Positions 33,590-41,581 of a stretch of DNA of 64,000 bases are shown piece by piece. The DNA lies in contig NZ_JAJATZ010000001.1 of assembly GCF_020531945.1 (NCBI RefSeq), positions 310,001-374,000 of the forward strand, read 5' to 3'. Position numbers and translations under genes: made by a program. The stretch is from Loktanella gaetbuli (GTDB taxonomy: Bacteria > Pseudomonadota > Alphaproteobacteria > Rhodobacterales > Rhodobacteraceae). Each line of letters starts with the position of its first letter. Position 1 is the stretch's first letter. The notes beneath the pieces are model-generated. The model made no database searches, was not told the origin of the DNA, and saw only the letters and a list, made by a program, of their open reading frames with translations.

Positions 33590-34360
33590 ATGCTGGCAAT
33601 CGCGCCATCCTTTGCATTGCGTTATGCGCGTGGCGCTGATGATCTCGCTGCCGTGCAACGGTTGAGATACGAGGTCTTTGCCGCCGAACTGGGTGCGGCC
33701 GGTCCGGGGATCTGCCATGTCGCCCAGCGCGAAGCGGATGCGTTCGATCCCTTTGCCAGCCATCTCATGCTCGAGGATCTCGCAGGCGATCGTCCTCATC
33801 TCGCTGGTGTCTACCGGATCATGGACCGCACGCAGGCCGCGGCGGCGGGTGGCTTTTCCTCTGCTGCGGAATTCGACCTTGGACCGCTGATCGACAGTGG
33901 TCGGCCATTGCTGGAATTGGGGCGGTCCTGCCTGCGCCCCGCATATCGCGGTGGACGCGCGATGCACGTGCTATGGGCCGGCCTGGCCGCCCATATCCGG
34001 ACAACGGGTGCCGAGGTATTGTTTGGTGCCGCATCGTTTGCGGGGACTGATCCCGATGCCCTGTCGGGGCCTTTGCAGATGTTGATGGCCGATCACCTTG
34101 CACCATCCGAGCTGCGCACCCGAGCATGGGGGCCGGGTGCCGTCAGGGTGACACCTGCAGGACAGGGCGACCGCAAGGCCGCGCTGCGTGCCACGCCGCC
34201 ACTGATCAAGGCCTATCTGCGCATTGGCGGGGTCGTGGGGCAGGATGCCTATGTCGATCGTCATTTCGGTACGACCGATGTTTGCATGATCCTTGATGTC
34301 ACGACCCTGCCGCCTCAGGTGGCGGCGCAATACGGACGGCACGGTGACCTGGGCCGTTGA
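33590..34360 (+). CDS. olsB: L-ornithine N-alpha-acyltransferase (ornithine lipid synthesis)
   Basis: A 256-residue member of the OlsB family, which adds a 3-hydroxy fatty acid from acyl-ACP to ornithine, forming lyso-ornithine lipid. Features: LRYARGADDLAAVQRLRYEVF at the start (in part AAVQRLRYEVFAAELG), DPFASHLMLED, LELGRSCLRPAYRGGRAM with the acyl-donor site, and a C-terminal YLRIGG-VVGQDAYVDRHFGTTDV block. ATG 33590 follows GGGGGA. olsA overlaps its end by 17 bases. Ornithine lipids replace phospholipids under phosphate limitation in marine Rhodobacteraceae. Confidence 0.9.
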   Translation: MLAIAPSFALRYARGADDLAAVQRLRYEVFAAELGAAGPGICHVAQREADAFDPFASHLMLEDLAGDRPHLAGVYRIMDRTQAAAAGGFSSAAEFDLGPLIDSGRPLLELGRSCLRPAYRGGRAMHVLWAGLAAHIRTTGAEVLFGAASFAGTDPDALSGPLQMLMADHLAPSELRTRAWGPGAVRVTPAGQGDRKAALRATPPLIKAYLRIGGVVGQDAYVDRHFGTTDVCMILDVTTLPPQVAAQYGRHGDLGR

Positions 34361-35177
34361 ACCTGCACCGGAGCCTGTACGCTTGGACCTGCGCGACTGG
34401 TTGCGGGTGCTGCGGCGCGGAGTGCCGATGGCAGCTCTGGTGTTCGGCGGGTTGGCATTGCTGTTGCTGATCCGCGTGATCGAGCGTCCACTTCATGGAC
34501 ATGAACGCCCCTGGACGCCGCATTTGACCCGTGTGGTCTGCGTCGGCGCGTTGGCATTGATGGGATTAAGGCGGGTGCAGGTGGGCACGCCCATGCGCGG
34601 CGCTGGCGCATTGGTCGCCAATCACGCAAGCTGGCTTGATATCTTTGCGTTGAATGCCGGCAGTTGCGTGGCCTTTGTCGCCAAATCCGAGGTCGCAGGC
34701 TGGCCGGGTATCGGCTGGCTGGCCCGCGCGACGGGGACCCTGTTCATCGCGCGGGACCGCAGGCGGGCGCGCGATCACGTCGATGCCATTGCGGGCAGGC
34801 TGTCGCAGGGTCAGACGCTGGTGTTTTTCCCCGAAGGCACGTCCAGCGACGGTCTGCGCGTCTTGCCGTTCAAGCCCACCCTGTTTGCCCCGTTCATCGG
34901 GTCAGGGACGGTATTGCAGCCGGTCACGTTGGATTACCGCGCCCCGGCGGGGGGCGACCCAAGATCCTACGGCTGGTGGGGCGACATGGATTTCGCCCCG
35001 CATCTGCTGGCCACGCTGGCACTGCGCCGTCAGGGGCAGGTGACAGTGACGTATCATGCCCCCGTCATTGCGGACGCCGGGACCGATCGCAAAGTCATCG
35101 CGCGTCAGATGGAACACACCGTCCGGTCTGCCTTGACCGCGCAACCGGTCAGCGGAACGCTGCCTGAAGGGTTCTGA
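34344..35177 (+). CDS. olsA: Lyso-ornithine lipid O-acyltransferase
   Basis: A 277-residue PlsC-type membrane acyltransferase that completes ornithine lipid by O-acylating the product of OlsB. A membrane helix lies near residues 25-45. The catalytic H-x4-D motif is NHASWLD near residue 91, followed by the substrate-binding FFPEGTSSDG near residue 160. The start GTG 34344 is inferred from the first plausible codon; the ribosome site is weak, consistent with coupling to olsB. Its 3' end overlaps the convergent ThiE-like gene by 29 bases. Confidence 0.9.
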   Translation: MTWAVEPAPEPVRLDLRDWLRVLRRGVPMAALVFGGLALLLLIRVIERPLHGHERPWTPHLTRVVCVGALALMGLRRVQVGTPMRGAGALVANHASWLDIFALNAGSCVAFVAKSEVAGWPGIGWLARATGTLFIARDRRRARDHVDAIAGRLSQGQTLVFFPEGTSSDGLRVLPFKPTLFAPFIGSGTVLQPVTLDYRAPAGGDPRSYGWWGDMDFAPHLLATLALRRQGQVTVTYHAPVIADAGTDRKVIARQMEHTVRSALTAQPVSGTLPEGF

Positions 35178-35772
35178 GCGCCGCCGCCGCGTCATCCTGG
35201 GACCAGATTTCGTCGCCGATGCCAAAGAAATCGGTATGCGGTGCGATCTGCGCAATCAACGCCGCGTCCAATGCGCCCTCGGCTACGACCGGCACCTCGA
35301 TCATCTGGCTCCACCAGTCGAACAGTTCCAATTCGGCGCGCGCACCGTCATCCAGTGCGGTCTGCCCCACCGGGCCAAAGCTGACGTAGTCGGCGTTCAG
35401 CTCTCCGGCTGTCATGCCGTCGTGGCGCGACTGCGCGCAGTAGGCACCGACGATGGCGTCCTCGCCCAGCGTCTTGCGTGCAGCAGCAACTCCCCGCGAC
35501 CCATCCAGCAGGTGGACCCCGTCCAGACCGTGCCGCGCAACCAGCCCGGTGTGGCGTTCGATCACCAGCGCCACATCACGGGTTTCGGTGACCGCACGCA
35601 GCGCATCGGCGGCGCGACCCAGACGGTCCTCGTCGCGGGTGGCCAGCGCCATGCGCAGGCAGGCGACCGGCACGGCATCCAGACAGGCCGCCAGCCGGTC
35701 GGGATAGGTCATCAGATCGATTTCGGTCGGCGTGATCAGGTAAATCTGCGGAAAGTCTTCGGCGTCGGTCAT
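35149..35772 (-). CDS. Thiamine-phosphate-synthase-like protein with altered active site
   Basis: A 207-residue TIM barrel of the ThiE/TenI superfamily: IYLITPTEIDL at the start, HGLDGVHLLDGSR, LGEDAIVGAYCAQS, ADYVSFGPVGQT. ThiE joins the thiamine pyrimidine and thiazole units. The usual substrate and Mg2+ residues are not conserved: GVHLGQxD reads GVHLLDGS, and the conserved Ser/His after GVS is changed. So it is probably a paralogue with another role rather than the housekeeping ThiE. ATG 35772 follows AAGGGACACACGCC. It is convergent with olsA. Confidence 0.75.
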   Translation of the reverse strand: MTDAEDFPQIYLITPTEIDLMTYPDRLAACLDAVPVACLRMALATRDEDRLGRAADALRAVTETRDVALVIERHTGLVARHGLDGVHLLDGSRGVAAARKTLGEDAIVGAYCAQSRHDGMTAGELNADYVSFGPVGQTALDDGARAELELFDWWSQMIEVPVVAEGALDAALIAQIAPHTDFFGIGDEIWSQDDAAAALRTLQAAFR

Positions 35773-35981
35773 GGCGTGTGTCCCTTGCGGATGTCGCGCA
35801 CACTTAGGGTGATTGGCCCCTGTCTGTCCATGCCGGACCGCCATTTCGGTGATGGTGATGCGCCGAAACGCATCGCGCCAGGCATCCCGTTGCTGTCTGA
35901 TCCGTCGCCTCGGGCCTTGCACGGTGCTTGTTCGCGGCTTGCGTCTCCCTTACAGGGGCGCGACCCAACCGGAAAATCGCA

Positions 35982-36710
35982 ATGACCGATCCACAACCCG
36001 CATTCGTTTTGATCCGTCCTCAGATGGGCGAAAACATCGGTGCCGCTGCGCGCGCGATGTGGAATTTCGGGTTGGACCGGATGCGGCTGACCGCACCCCG
36101 CGACGGCTGGCCGAATCCGGCGGCAAATGCTTTGGCATCCGGGGCAGGGCGCCTGCTGGATGCAGCCCGGTTGTTCGACACCACCGCTGAAGCGCTGAAG
36201 GATTGCCATTACACCTATGCGACCACGGCCCGCCCGCGCGAGTTGACCAAGCCTGTGATGACCCCCGAACAGGCGATGCAGGATGCCGCCGCGCGACTGG
36301 GACGGGGTGAAAGGGTCGCGGTCATGTTCGGACCGGAACGTGCAGGGCTGGAAAATGCCGATATCGCGCAGGCGAATGCGATCATTTCAGTGCCGGTGAA
36401 CCCGCAGTTTCCGTCGTTGAACCTGGCGCAATGTGTGCTGCTGACGGCCTACGAATGGCAACGCGTCAGGGACGACAGCCTGCGCGACGCCTTTGCGCAG
36501 CCCGATCTGGCCACGGGTCAGGAAATCGAGGCGCTGTCGCGCCACTACGAGGACCAGCTGGACACGTCAGGATTTTTCTACCCCGACCACAAGGCCGAGA
36601 GCATGAAGCTGAACCTGCGCAACATGTGGAGCAGGATGTCCCTGACATCGCATGACGTGCGGATGTTGCACGGTATGCTGCGCCAGCTTGTGCGCGGTCG
36701 GAGTGAATAA
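35982..36710 (+). CDS. trmJ: tRNA (cytidine/uridine-2'-O-)-methyltransferase TrmJ
   Basis: A 242-residue SPOUT (TrmH-class) methyltransferase that 2'-O-methylates position 32 of tRNAs. The N-terminal block ENIGAAARAMWNFGLDRMRL, the middle MFGPERAGLENADI and the knot segment NPQFPSLNLAQCVLLTAYE are all intact. The C-terminal helical extension typical of TrmJ dimers is present. ATG 35982 is chosen over an upstream in-frame ATG because the family N-terminus begins at PAFVLIRPQ. It stands alone between short gaps. Confidence 0.92.
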   Translation: MTDPQPAFVLIRPQMGENIGAAARAMWNFGLDRMRLTAPRDGWPNPAANALASGAGRLLDAARLFDTTAEALKDCHYTYATTARPRELTKPVMTPEQAMQDAAARLGRGERVAVMFGPERAGLENADIAQANAIISVPVNPQFPSLNLAQCVLLTAYEWQRVRDDSLRDAFAQPDLATGQEIEALSRHYEDQLDTSGFFYPDHKAESMKLNLRNMWSRMSLTSHDVRMLHGMLRQLVRGRSE

Positions 36711-36773
36711 CATCAGACGCCACGTCATTACGGGCGGACTTGCCGGGGTCTGATCTGCGCCTAACTTCAGGGC

Positions 36774-37490
36774 ATGAAACCCGCCGATCTTGCCATTGCT
36801 CCACTCGTTGCCGTTCAGGCCCTGGCCGTCAAGGCGCTGGCGTCCCGCATGCCAGAAGCCGAAGGTCCGCGTCACGGCGAAATCGGGACAGGACCGGCCC
36901 TGCGCATTCTGATTGCGGGCGACAGTTCTGCAGCCGGTGTCGGTGTACGTACGCAGGCCGAGGCCCTGGCCGGACAGCTGACCGCTGCCTTGTCGCGCCA
37001 TCACCGTGTCGACTGGTTCCTGCACGCTAAATCCGGTGCGACGACGGCCTCGACGCTGCGACGCATGCGGTTGGTGCCGAAACGGGCGTTTGACGTGGCA
37101 TTGGTGGCGCTTGGGGTCAATGACGCCAAGAACGGTGTCCGCGCAGGCGCGTTCGAGACGCGCTATCACCGTATTCTGGACCAGCTACGTGATGATTTCG
37201 GCGTAGGACGCGTCTATCTCAGCGGCATGCCGCCCGGTGATCTGGTCCCCATGATGCCCAACCCGTTGCGTGACCTGCTGATCGGCAGGCTCGAACACTT
37301 TGACCAGATGTTGCAACGCATCGCCGCAGAGCGGGGTGGTACAGCCGTTCATCTGCCGTTCGACGTGACGCGAGACCCATATCTCATGGCACCCGACCGG
37401 TTTCATCCCGGCCCGCGCATGTATGCGGAATGGGCGTCACTGGCCGCGACTGCCATTCACCGTGATGCTGTTCACTTGCCACGCCACTGA
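36774..37490 (+). CDS. SGNH/GDSL hydrolase
   Basis: A 238-residue esterase-like protein. Block I is LIAGDSSAAGVGV (Ser near residue 51), block III is ALGVNDAKNG (Asn) and block V is DRFHPGP (Asp-x-x-His near residue 212), so the catalytic set is complete. The N-terminal 20 residues are hydrophobic but without a clear cleavage site. Members of the family hydrolyse acyl or acetyl esters of lipids or sugars; no substrate can be given. It lies 63 bases after trmJ on the same strand. Confidence 0.87.
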   Translation: MKPADLAIAPLVAVQALAVKALASRMPEAEGPRHGEIGTGPALRILIAGDSSAAGVGVRTQAEALAGQLTAALSRHHRVDWFLHAKSGATTASTLRRMRLVPKRAFDVALVALGVNDAKNGVRAGAFETRYHRILDQLRDDFGVGRVYLSGMPPGDLVPMMPNPLRDLLIGRLEHFDQMLQRIAAERGGTAVHLPFDVTRDPYLMAPDRFHPGPRMYAEWASLAATAIHRDAVHLPRH

Positions 37491-37567
37491 CGACCCGCGA
37501 CAGTCGTGCACCTTGCCCCCGGCGGTCCCCCTACATAGGGTGCGCGCAGCACGAACCGGAGGCCGAC

Positions 37568-38713
37568 ATGGCACAAAAAACCCGCAGTATTTTCGAAGAG
37601 GTGGGCACCACCCAAAAGCAGGTCGCAACACCCGGCGGCATCGATGCCCGCGGACAGGGTGCGCGCGGCGCAATTCGCATCTGGCTGATGATGCTGTTTG
37701 CGCTGCTGGTTGTGATGATCGCCGTGGGTGGCCTGACCCGCCTGACGGATTCGGGGCTGTCGATTACCGAATGGGCCCCGATATCGGGTGCCGTGCCGCC
37801 CTTGAATGACGCCGACTGGCAGGCGGAATTCGAGGCCTACAAGCAAATCCCTGAATATCAGTTGCAAAACGCCGGCATGTCGCTGGCGGAATTCAAGGTG
37901 ATCTACTGGTGGGAATGGGGCCACCGTCAGCTGGGGCGGGTGATCGGTCTGGTCTGGGCCATGGGCTTTTTCGGGTTCTTGGCTGCGCGCAAGATCCCGC
38001 AGGGCTGGACGGGGCGGTTGTTTTTCATCGGTGCGCTGGGTGGTCTGCAAGGGGCGATTGGCTGGTGGATGGTGTCCAGCGGTCTGACGGGCGAACAGTT
38101 GGACGTGAAATCTTACCGCCTTGCGACGCACCTGGGGCTGGCCTTTGTCATCTTTGGGTTCATCACGTGGTACATCATGAAAATCGCGCGGCGCAGCGCG
38201 GATCTGCTGACGGCGCGGCGGGCCAGTGATGCGACATTGGTGCGGCTCACGACCGTTCTGATCGGTCTGACGTTTCTGCAGATCATCCTGGGTGCGCTGG
38301 TCGCAGGCATCGACGCGGGTCGCGCCTATCCCGATTGGCCCCTGATGGCCGGTGGGTTCCTGCCGCCCCAGATGTGGGAATTGTCGCCCGTCTGGCGCAA
38401 CCTGTTCGAAAACAACGGCACGGTGCAGTTCATCCACCGGATGAGCGGTTACTTCTTGTTCGTCTTTGCCTTGTTCGTCTGGTGGCGTAGTCGCCGCAGC
38501 GCGAATACACGTACGCGGCAGGCCTTTGCCCTGATGATGGGGATGATGGTGGTGCAGATGGTCATCGGGATCTGGACCGTCATGATGATGGCGCCCGCGC
38601 ATATCGCGATTCTGCACCAGTTCGGCGCGGTGGTTCTGTGGGTGCTGGTGCTGCGCACGCGGTTCGTGTCGCGTTATCCCTTTGCCCAATCCGTCCGAGA
38701 GGCCCGCGCATGA
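37568..38713 (+). CDS. ctaA: Heme A synthase (COX15/CtaA)
   Basis: A 381-residue membrane enzyme with eight helices that oxidises the C8 methyl of heme O to give heme A for aa3-type cytochrome oxidase. Conserved features: GGLTRLTDSGLSITEWAP, WWEWGHRQLGR (heme-ligand His), ATHLGLAF, and the second-half HRMSGY and LHQFGAVVLW His residues. It is of the longer proteobacterial/mitochondrial type. ATG 37568 follows CGGAGGCCGAC. The M32 carboxypeptidase gene overlaps its stop by 4 bases, an arrangement frequent in Rhodobacteraceae. Confidence 0.96.
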   Translation: MAQKTRSIFEEVGTTQKQVATPGGIDARGQGARGAIRIWLMMLFALLVVMIAVGGLTRLTDSGLSITEWAPISGAVPPLNDADWQAEFEAYKQIPEYQLQNAGMSLAEFKVIYWWEWGHRQLGRVIGLVWAMGFFGFLAARKIPQGWTGRLFFIGALGGLQGAIGWWMVSSGLTGEQLDVKSYRLATHLGLAFVIFGFITWYIMKIARRSADLLTARRASDATLVRLTTVLIGLTFLQIILGALVAGIDAGRAYPDWPLMAGGFLPPQMWELSPVWRNLFENNGTVQFIHRMSGYFLFVFALFVWWRSRRSANTRTRQAFALMMGMMVVQMVIGIWTVMMMAPAHIAILHQFGAVVLWVLVLRTRFVSRYPFAQSVREARA

Positions 38714-39915
38714 CCACTGCCTACGATGACCTGATGGCGTTCCAGCGCGAAACATCGCGCGCGCACCGCATCTGGGCACAGGCCCGTGCCGACGAGGACG
38801 TGGCCGCGTTTCTGCCTGCGCTGTCGCGGGTGCTGGATTTGCGCCGCGAAGAGGCCGCCTGCATTGCCGGCAACGCCGATCCCTATGATGCGCTGCTGGA
38901 CGACTATGAGCCGGGGGCGACAGGTGCGCAGTTGTCCGCGATGTTTGGCGCGCTGCGCCCACGGCTGGCCGCACTGCGCGCCGCCATTCTGGACCGACCC
39001 GCAGCGCCGAAACTTTCAGGTGATTTCCCGGAGGCAGGCCAATTGGCGCTGAGCAGGGAACTTGCGCTGGCCTTTGGCTATGACCTGAGCCTTGGCCGGA
39101 TCGACAAGGCCGTGCATCCGTTTTCCAGCGGGTCCGGACTGGACGTGCGGATCACGACGCGCACGGCGGCGGATGATCCTTTCAACTGTTTCTATTCCAC
39201 CGTCCACGAGGTCGGTCACGCCTGCTACGAGCAAGGGATCGACCGCACCCATCTGCTGACCCCGGTCGGCGGGGGCGTGTCCATGGGGGTGCATGAAAGC
39301 CAGAGCCGGATTTATGAAAATCAGCTTGGTCGGTCAGAGGCATTCACCGGATGGCTCTATGGTCGGATGCGCGACACCTTTGGCGATATTGGTATCACGA
39401 ACCCAGCTGATTTCTACGCCTGCGTGAACAGTGTCGGGTCCGGCTTTATCCGGACCGAGGCGGACGAGGTACAATACAATTTGCACGTCCTGCTGCGGTT
39501 CGATCTGGAACGCGCGCTGGTCAGTGGCGATCTGGCCGTGACTGATCTGGAGGCCGCGTGGAACGATCGTTTCATGGCCGATTTCGGATTTGCCGTGGAC
39601 AAGCCGTCAAACGGCGTTTTGCAGGATGTGCATTGGTCCGAAGGGCTGTTCGGCTATTTCCCGACCTACACCTTGGGCAATGTCTATGCCGGATGCCTGT
39701 ATCAGGCGTTGCGCGCAGACGTGCCGACGCTGGATGATGATCTGGCGCGCGGTGACACGTCAGGGGCCACAGGTTGGCTGCGGTCCAATGTGCAGCAATT
39801 CGGCAGTCTGTTCGCGCCCGTCGATCTGATCACCCGCGCTGCGGGGCAGGCACCGTCCGAGGCACCCTTGCTGGCATATCTGGAGCAGAAATTCGGCGGC
39901 ATCTACGGATTATAG
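38710..39915 (+). CDS. M32 carboxypeptidase, N-terminal region apparently deleted
   Basis: A 401-residue zinc metallocarboxypeptidase of the Taq/Pfu (M32) family, which trims C-terminal residues from peptides. The zinc site HEVGH with downstream HESQSRIYENQLG is intact, as are DPYDALLDDYEPG, HPFSSGSG-DVRITTR and ADEVQYNLHVLLRFDLE. Family members are about 490-500 residues. Here the first 13 residues (MTTAYDDLMAFQR) look like the normal N-terminus but run straight into ETSRAHRIWAQARA, which normally lies about 100 residues further in; the conserved WDQET region is missing. An in-frame deletion of about 90 codons is the simplest reading. The ATG overlaps the ctaA stop. Activity is uncertain. 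Confidence 0.85.
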   Translation: MTTAYDDLMAFQRETSRAHRIWAQARADEDVAAFLPALSRVLDLRREEAACIAGNADPYDALLDDYEPGATGAQLSAMFGALRPRLAALRAAILDRPAAPKLSGDFPEAGQLALSRELALAFGYDLSLGRIDKAVHPFSSGSGLDVRITTRTAADDPFNCFYSTVHEVGHACYEQGIDRTHLLTPVGGGVSMGVHESQSRIYENQLGRSEAFTGWLYGRMRDTFGDIGITNPADFYACVNSVGSGFIRTEADEVQYNLHVLLRFDLERALVSGDLAVTDLEAAWNDRFMADFGFAVDKPSNGVLQDVHWSEGLFGYFPTYTLGNVYAGCLYQALRADVPTLDDDLARGDTSGATGWLRSNVQQFGSLFAPVDLITRAAGQAPSEAPLLAYLEQKFGGIYGL

Positions 39916-39921
39916 CGGCGA

Positions 39922-39985
39922 GGGGGCGCTGCCCCCACTGCGGATTTCATCCGCAGCCCCCCGGGATATTTGCAAAACAGCGATG
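39922..39985. repeat. Dispersed double-hairpin repeat, copy C
   Basis: Hairpin 1 is GGGGGC-GCT-GCCCCC (39922-39936); hairpin 2 is CTGCGGAT-TTC-ATCCGCAG (39938-39956). Then comes CCCCCCGGGATATTTGCAAA, matching the tail of copies A and B. It lies between convergent genes and could also act as a two-way terminator. Confidence 0.7.
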
Positions 39986-39989
39986 CCAA

Positions 39990-40769
39990 TCAGGACCAGT
40001 CGGGGTCACGTTTTTCCAAGAACGCCGCGATGCCTTCTGCCGTGTCGTCATCGGCCATGTTCTGCACCATGACATCGCCCGTATAGGCATAGGCCTGCGC
40101 AGTGGGCATCTGGGCCTGCGCGTAAAAGGCCTGTTTGCCAATGCGCACCGCAGTGCTGAGTTTCTTGGCGATCCCGCCAGCCAATGACCGTGTGTCGCGG
40201 GTCAGGTTGTCCAGTTTGGCCGTACGGTTGATGAGGCCCAGATGCTGGGCTTCGTCAGCTGAGAGGAAGCGTCCGGTTGTCAGCATCTCGAAGGCGGGTT
40301 TGGCCGCGATATTGCGGGTCAGTGCCACCATCGGCGTCGAGCAGAACAACCCGATGTTCACACCATTCACCCCAAAGCGCGCATCCACACTGGCTGTCGC
40401 AAGATCGCAGGTCGCGACCAGCTGGCATCCGGCAGCGGCGGCCAGGCCGTGGACCTGCGCGATGACGGGCTGGGGCAGGGACTGGATACGGGTCATCATG
40501 GCCGTGCAGCGGTCGAACAGGGCGCGCAATTGCGCGGGGCCAACCGCGCTGGCGCGCATGGCCTGCATTTCCGACAGGTCGTGGCCCGCACAAAACGCAC
40601 GGCCCGCGCCCTGGATGATCACCACCCGGATCGCGTCATCTGCTGCGATCCGGTCCAGTTCCGCGTGCAGTGCCGTCAGCATCGCGACCGAGAGCGCGTT
40701 CAGCTTGTCCGGATCGTTCAGGGTCAGGGTTGCAATCTGGTCTTGATCCGTGCGCAGCAGGATTGTCAT
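39990..40769 (-). CDS. Crotonase-fold protein, ECHDC3-like
   Basis: A 259-residue crotonase-superfamily protein. The CoA-binding oxyanion region is present (GRAFCAGHDL near residue 60, GLAAAAGCQL near 110). The two catalytic Glu of enoyl-CoA hydratase are not: the CEL position reads CQL, and the PE position in FGxPE reads FGVNGVN. The segment GVNIGLFCSTPMVAL matches the ECHDC3 subgroup rather than FadB/EchA-type hydratases. It will be annotated as enoyl-CoA hydratase by similarity, but hydratase activity is unlikely. ATG 40769 is inferred from family length; its ribosome site is weak. Confidence 0.85.
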   Translation of the reverse strand: MTILLRTDQDQIATLTLNDPDKLNALSVAMLTALHAELDRIAADDAIRVVIIQGAGRAFCAGHDLSEMQAMRASAVGPAQLRALFDRCTAMMTRIQSLPQPVIAQVHGLAAAAGCQLVATCDLATASVDARFGVNGVNIGLFCSTPMVALTRNIAAKPAFEMLTTGRFLSADEAQHLGLINRTAKLDNLTRDTRSLAGGIAKKLSTAVRIGKQAFYAQAQMPTAQAYAYTGDVMVQNMADDDTAEGIAAFLEKRDPDWS

Positions 40770-40820
40770 GGGGATGTGTCCGTGGTTGCCTGTCCCCAGA
40801 CTAGGTGAGGGGACGCGCGA

Positions 40821-41243
40821 ATGGAACTGAAGATGACGCCGGATGATCTGTGCGCGTTTCTGGACCGGGAATTTCCGCAGGTGAGCGCAGATTTTGCGAT
40901 TGATGCGCTGACAGAGGATCAGTTGACCGTGCGGCTGCGCGTGGGCGACCGCCATTTGCGGCCCGGCGGCACGGTATCTGGGCCGTCGATGTTTGCGCTG
41001 GCAGACGTGGGGGTCTATCTGGCCGTGTTGGCCCGTCTGGGACCGGTGGCATTGGCGGTGACGACGAATTGTTCCATCGACTTCATGCGCAAGCCTGCGG
41101 CGGGTGTCGATCTGATCTGTCGGACCAAGCTGCTGAAATTGGGGCGATCCCTCGCTGTCGGTGATGCGCTGATCTATTCCGACGGGCTGGATGCGCCTGT
41201 GGCGCGGGCGACGCTGACATACGCCATTCCGCCCGCACGCTAG
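40821..41243 (+). CDS. PaaI-family hotdog thioesterase
   Basis: A 140-residue hotdog-fold protein that probably hydrolyses an acyl-CoA thioester. Family features: RLRVGDRHLRPGGTVSGPSM (catalytic-loop region), FALADVGVYLAVLA (hotdog helix with the conserved Asp) and TTNCSIDFMRKP. The first ATG at 40821 is used; an internal ATG five codons later also fits. It is divergent from the crotonase gene by 51 bases, so the two may act on related CoA esters, which is inference from position only. Confidence 0.85.
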   Translation: MELKMTPDDLCAFLDREFPQVSADFAIDALTEDQLTVRLRVGDRHLRPGGTVSGPSMFALADVGVYLAVLARLGPVALAVTTNCSIDFMRKPAAGVDLICRTKLLKLGRSLAVGDALIYSDGLDAPVARATLTYAIPPAR

Positions 41244-41249
41244 GCCAAC

Positions 41250-41477
41250 TCAGGGCTGATAGAACGGCTTGGCCGCCTCGCGCCGCGCCGCTGTGGCGGT
41301 CAACCCGATATCGCGCAGCTGCGCCGGGTCAAGTTTGCGCAGATGTTTGCGGGTGCGGTGTCGAAGATCCCAGATCGTCAGCATCACGGCCAGCGACACG
41401 CAAACCTGTGCGGCCTTTGGCAAAACGGTCTGACCGTTCAACAGGGCAAGCTGGGCAGGGTTTATCGCATGTGACAT
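41250..41477 (-). CDS. DUF1127 domain-containing small protein
   Basis: A 75-residue protein. The C-terminal DUF1127 (YjiS-like) module reads HRTRKHLRKLDPAQLRDIGL, an Arg-rich helix pair. In other alphaproteobacteria small DUF1127 proteins affect RNA turnover, phosphate response and stress; the longer N-terminus with a hydrophobic stretch (CVSLAVMLTIWDL) is typical of a roseobacter subgroup. It is divergent from a MocR-type regulator, with palindromes in the shared 91-base gap, so it is a plausible target of that regulator. Confidence 0.87.
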   Translation of the reverse strand: MSHAINPAQLALLNGQTVLPKAAQVCVSLAVMLTIWDLRHRTRKHLRKLDPAQLRDIGLTATAARREAAKPFYQP

Positions 41478-41493
41478 GACGTGACCTTTTCTA

Positions 41494-41581
41494 ATTGTAT
41501 TGACACAATATGCTAATCTGCATAGGTCAGGGATACAAATTGAATACAATCTGTTCCAGAGAAACATTGTGACCGATACAA
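41494..41581. promoter_or_regulatory. Cluster of palindromes and GATACAA repeats between DUF1127 and mocR genes
   Basis: Three short palindromes occur in succession: ATTGT-N6-ACAAT (41494-41509), TATGC-N6-GCATA (41509-41524) and ATTG-AATA-CAAT (41539-41550). GATACAA is directly repeated at 41532 and 41575, with GAATACAA at 41542. A TTGACA lies at 41500. This looks like an operator region for the divergent MocR-type regulator. Confidence 0.5.
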
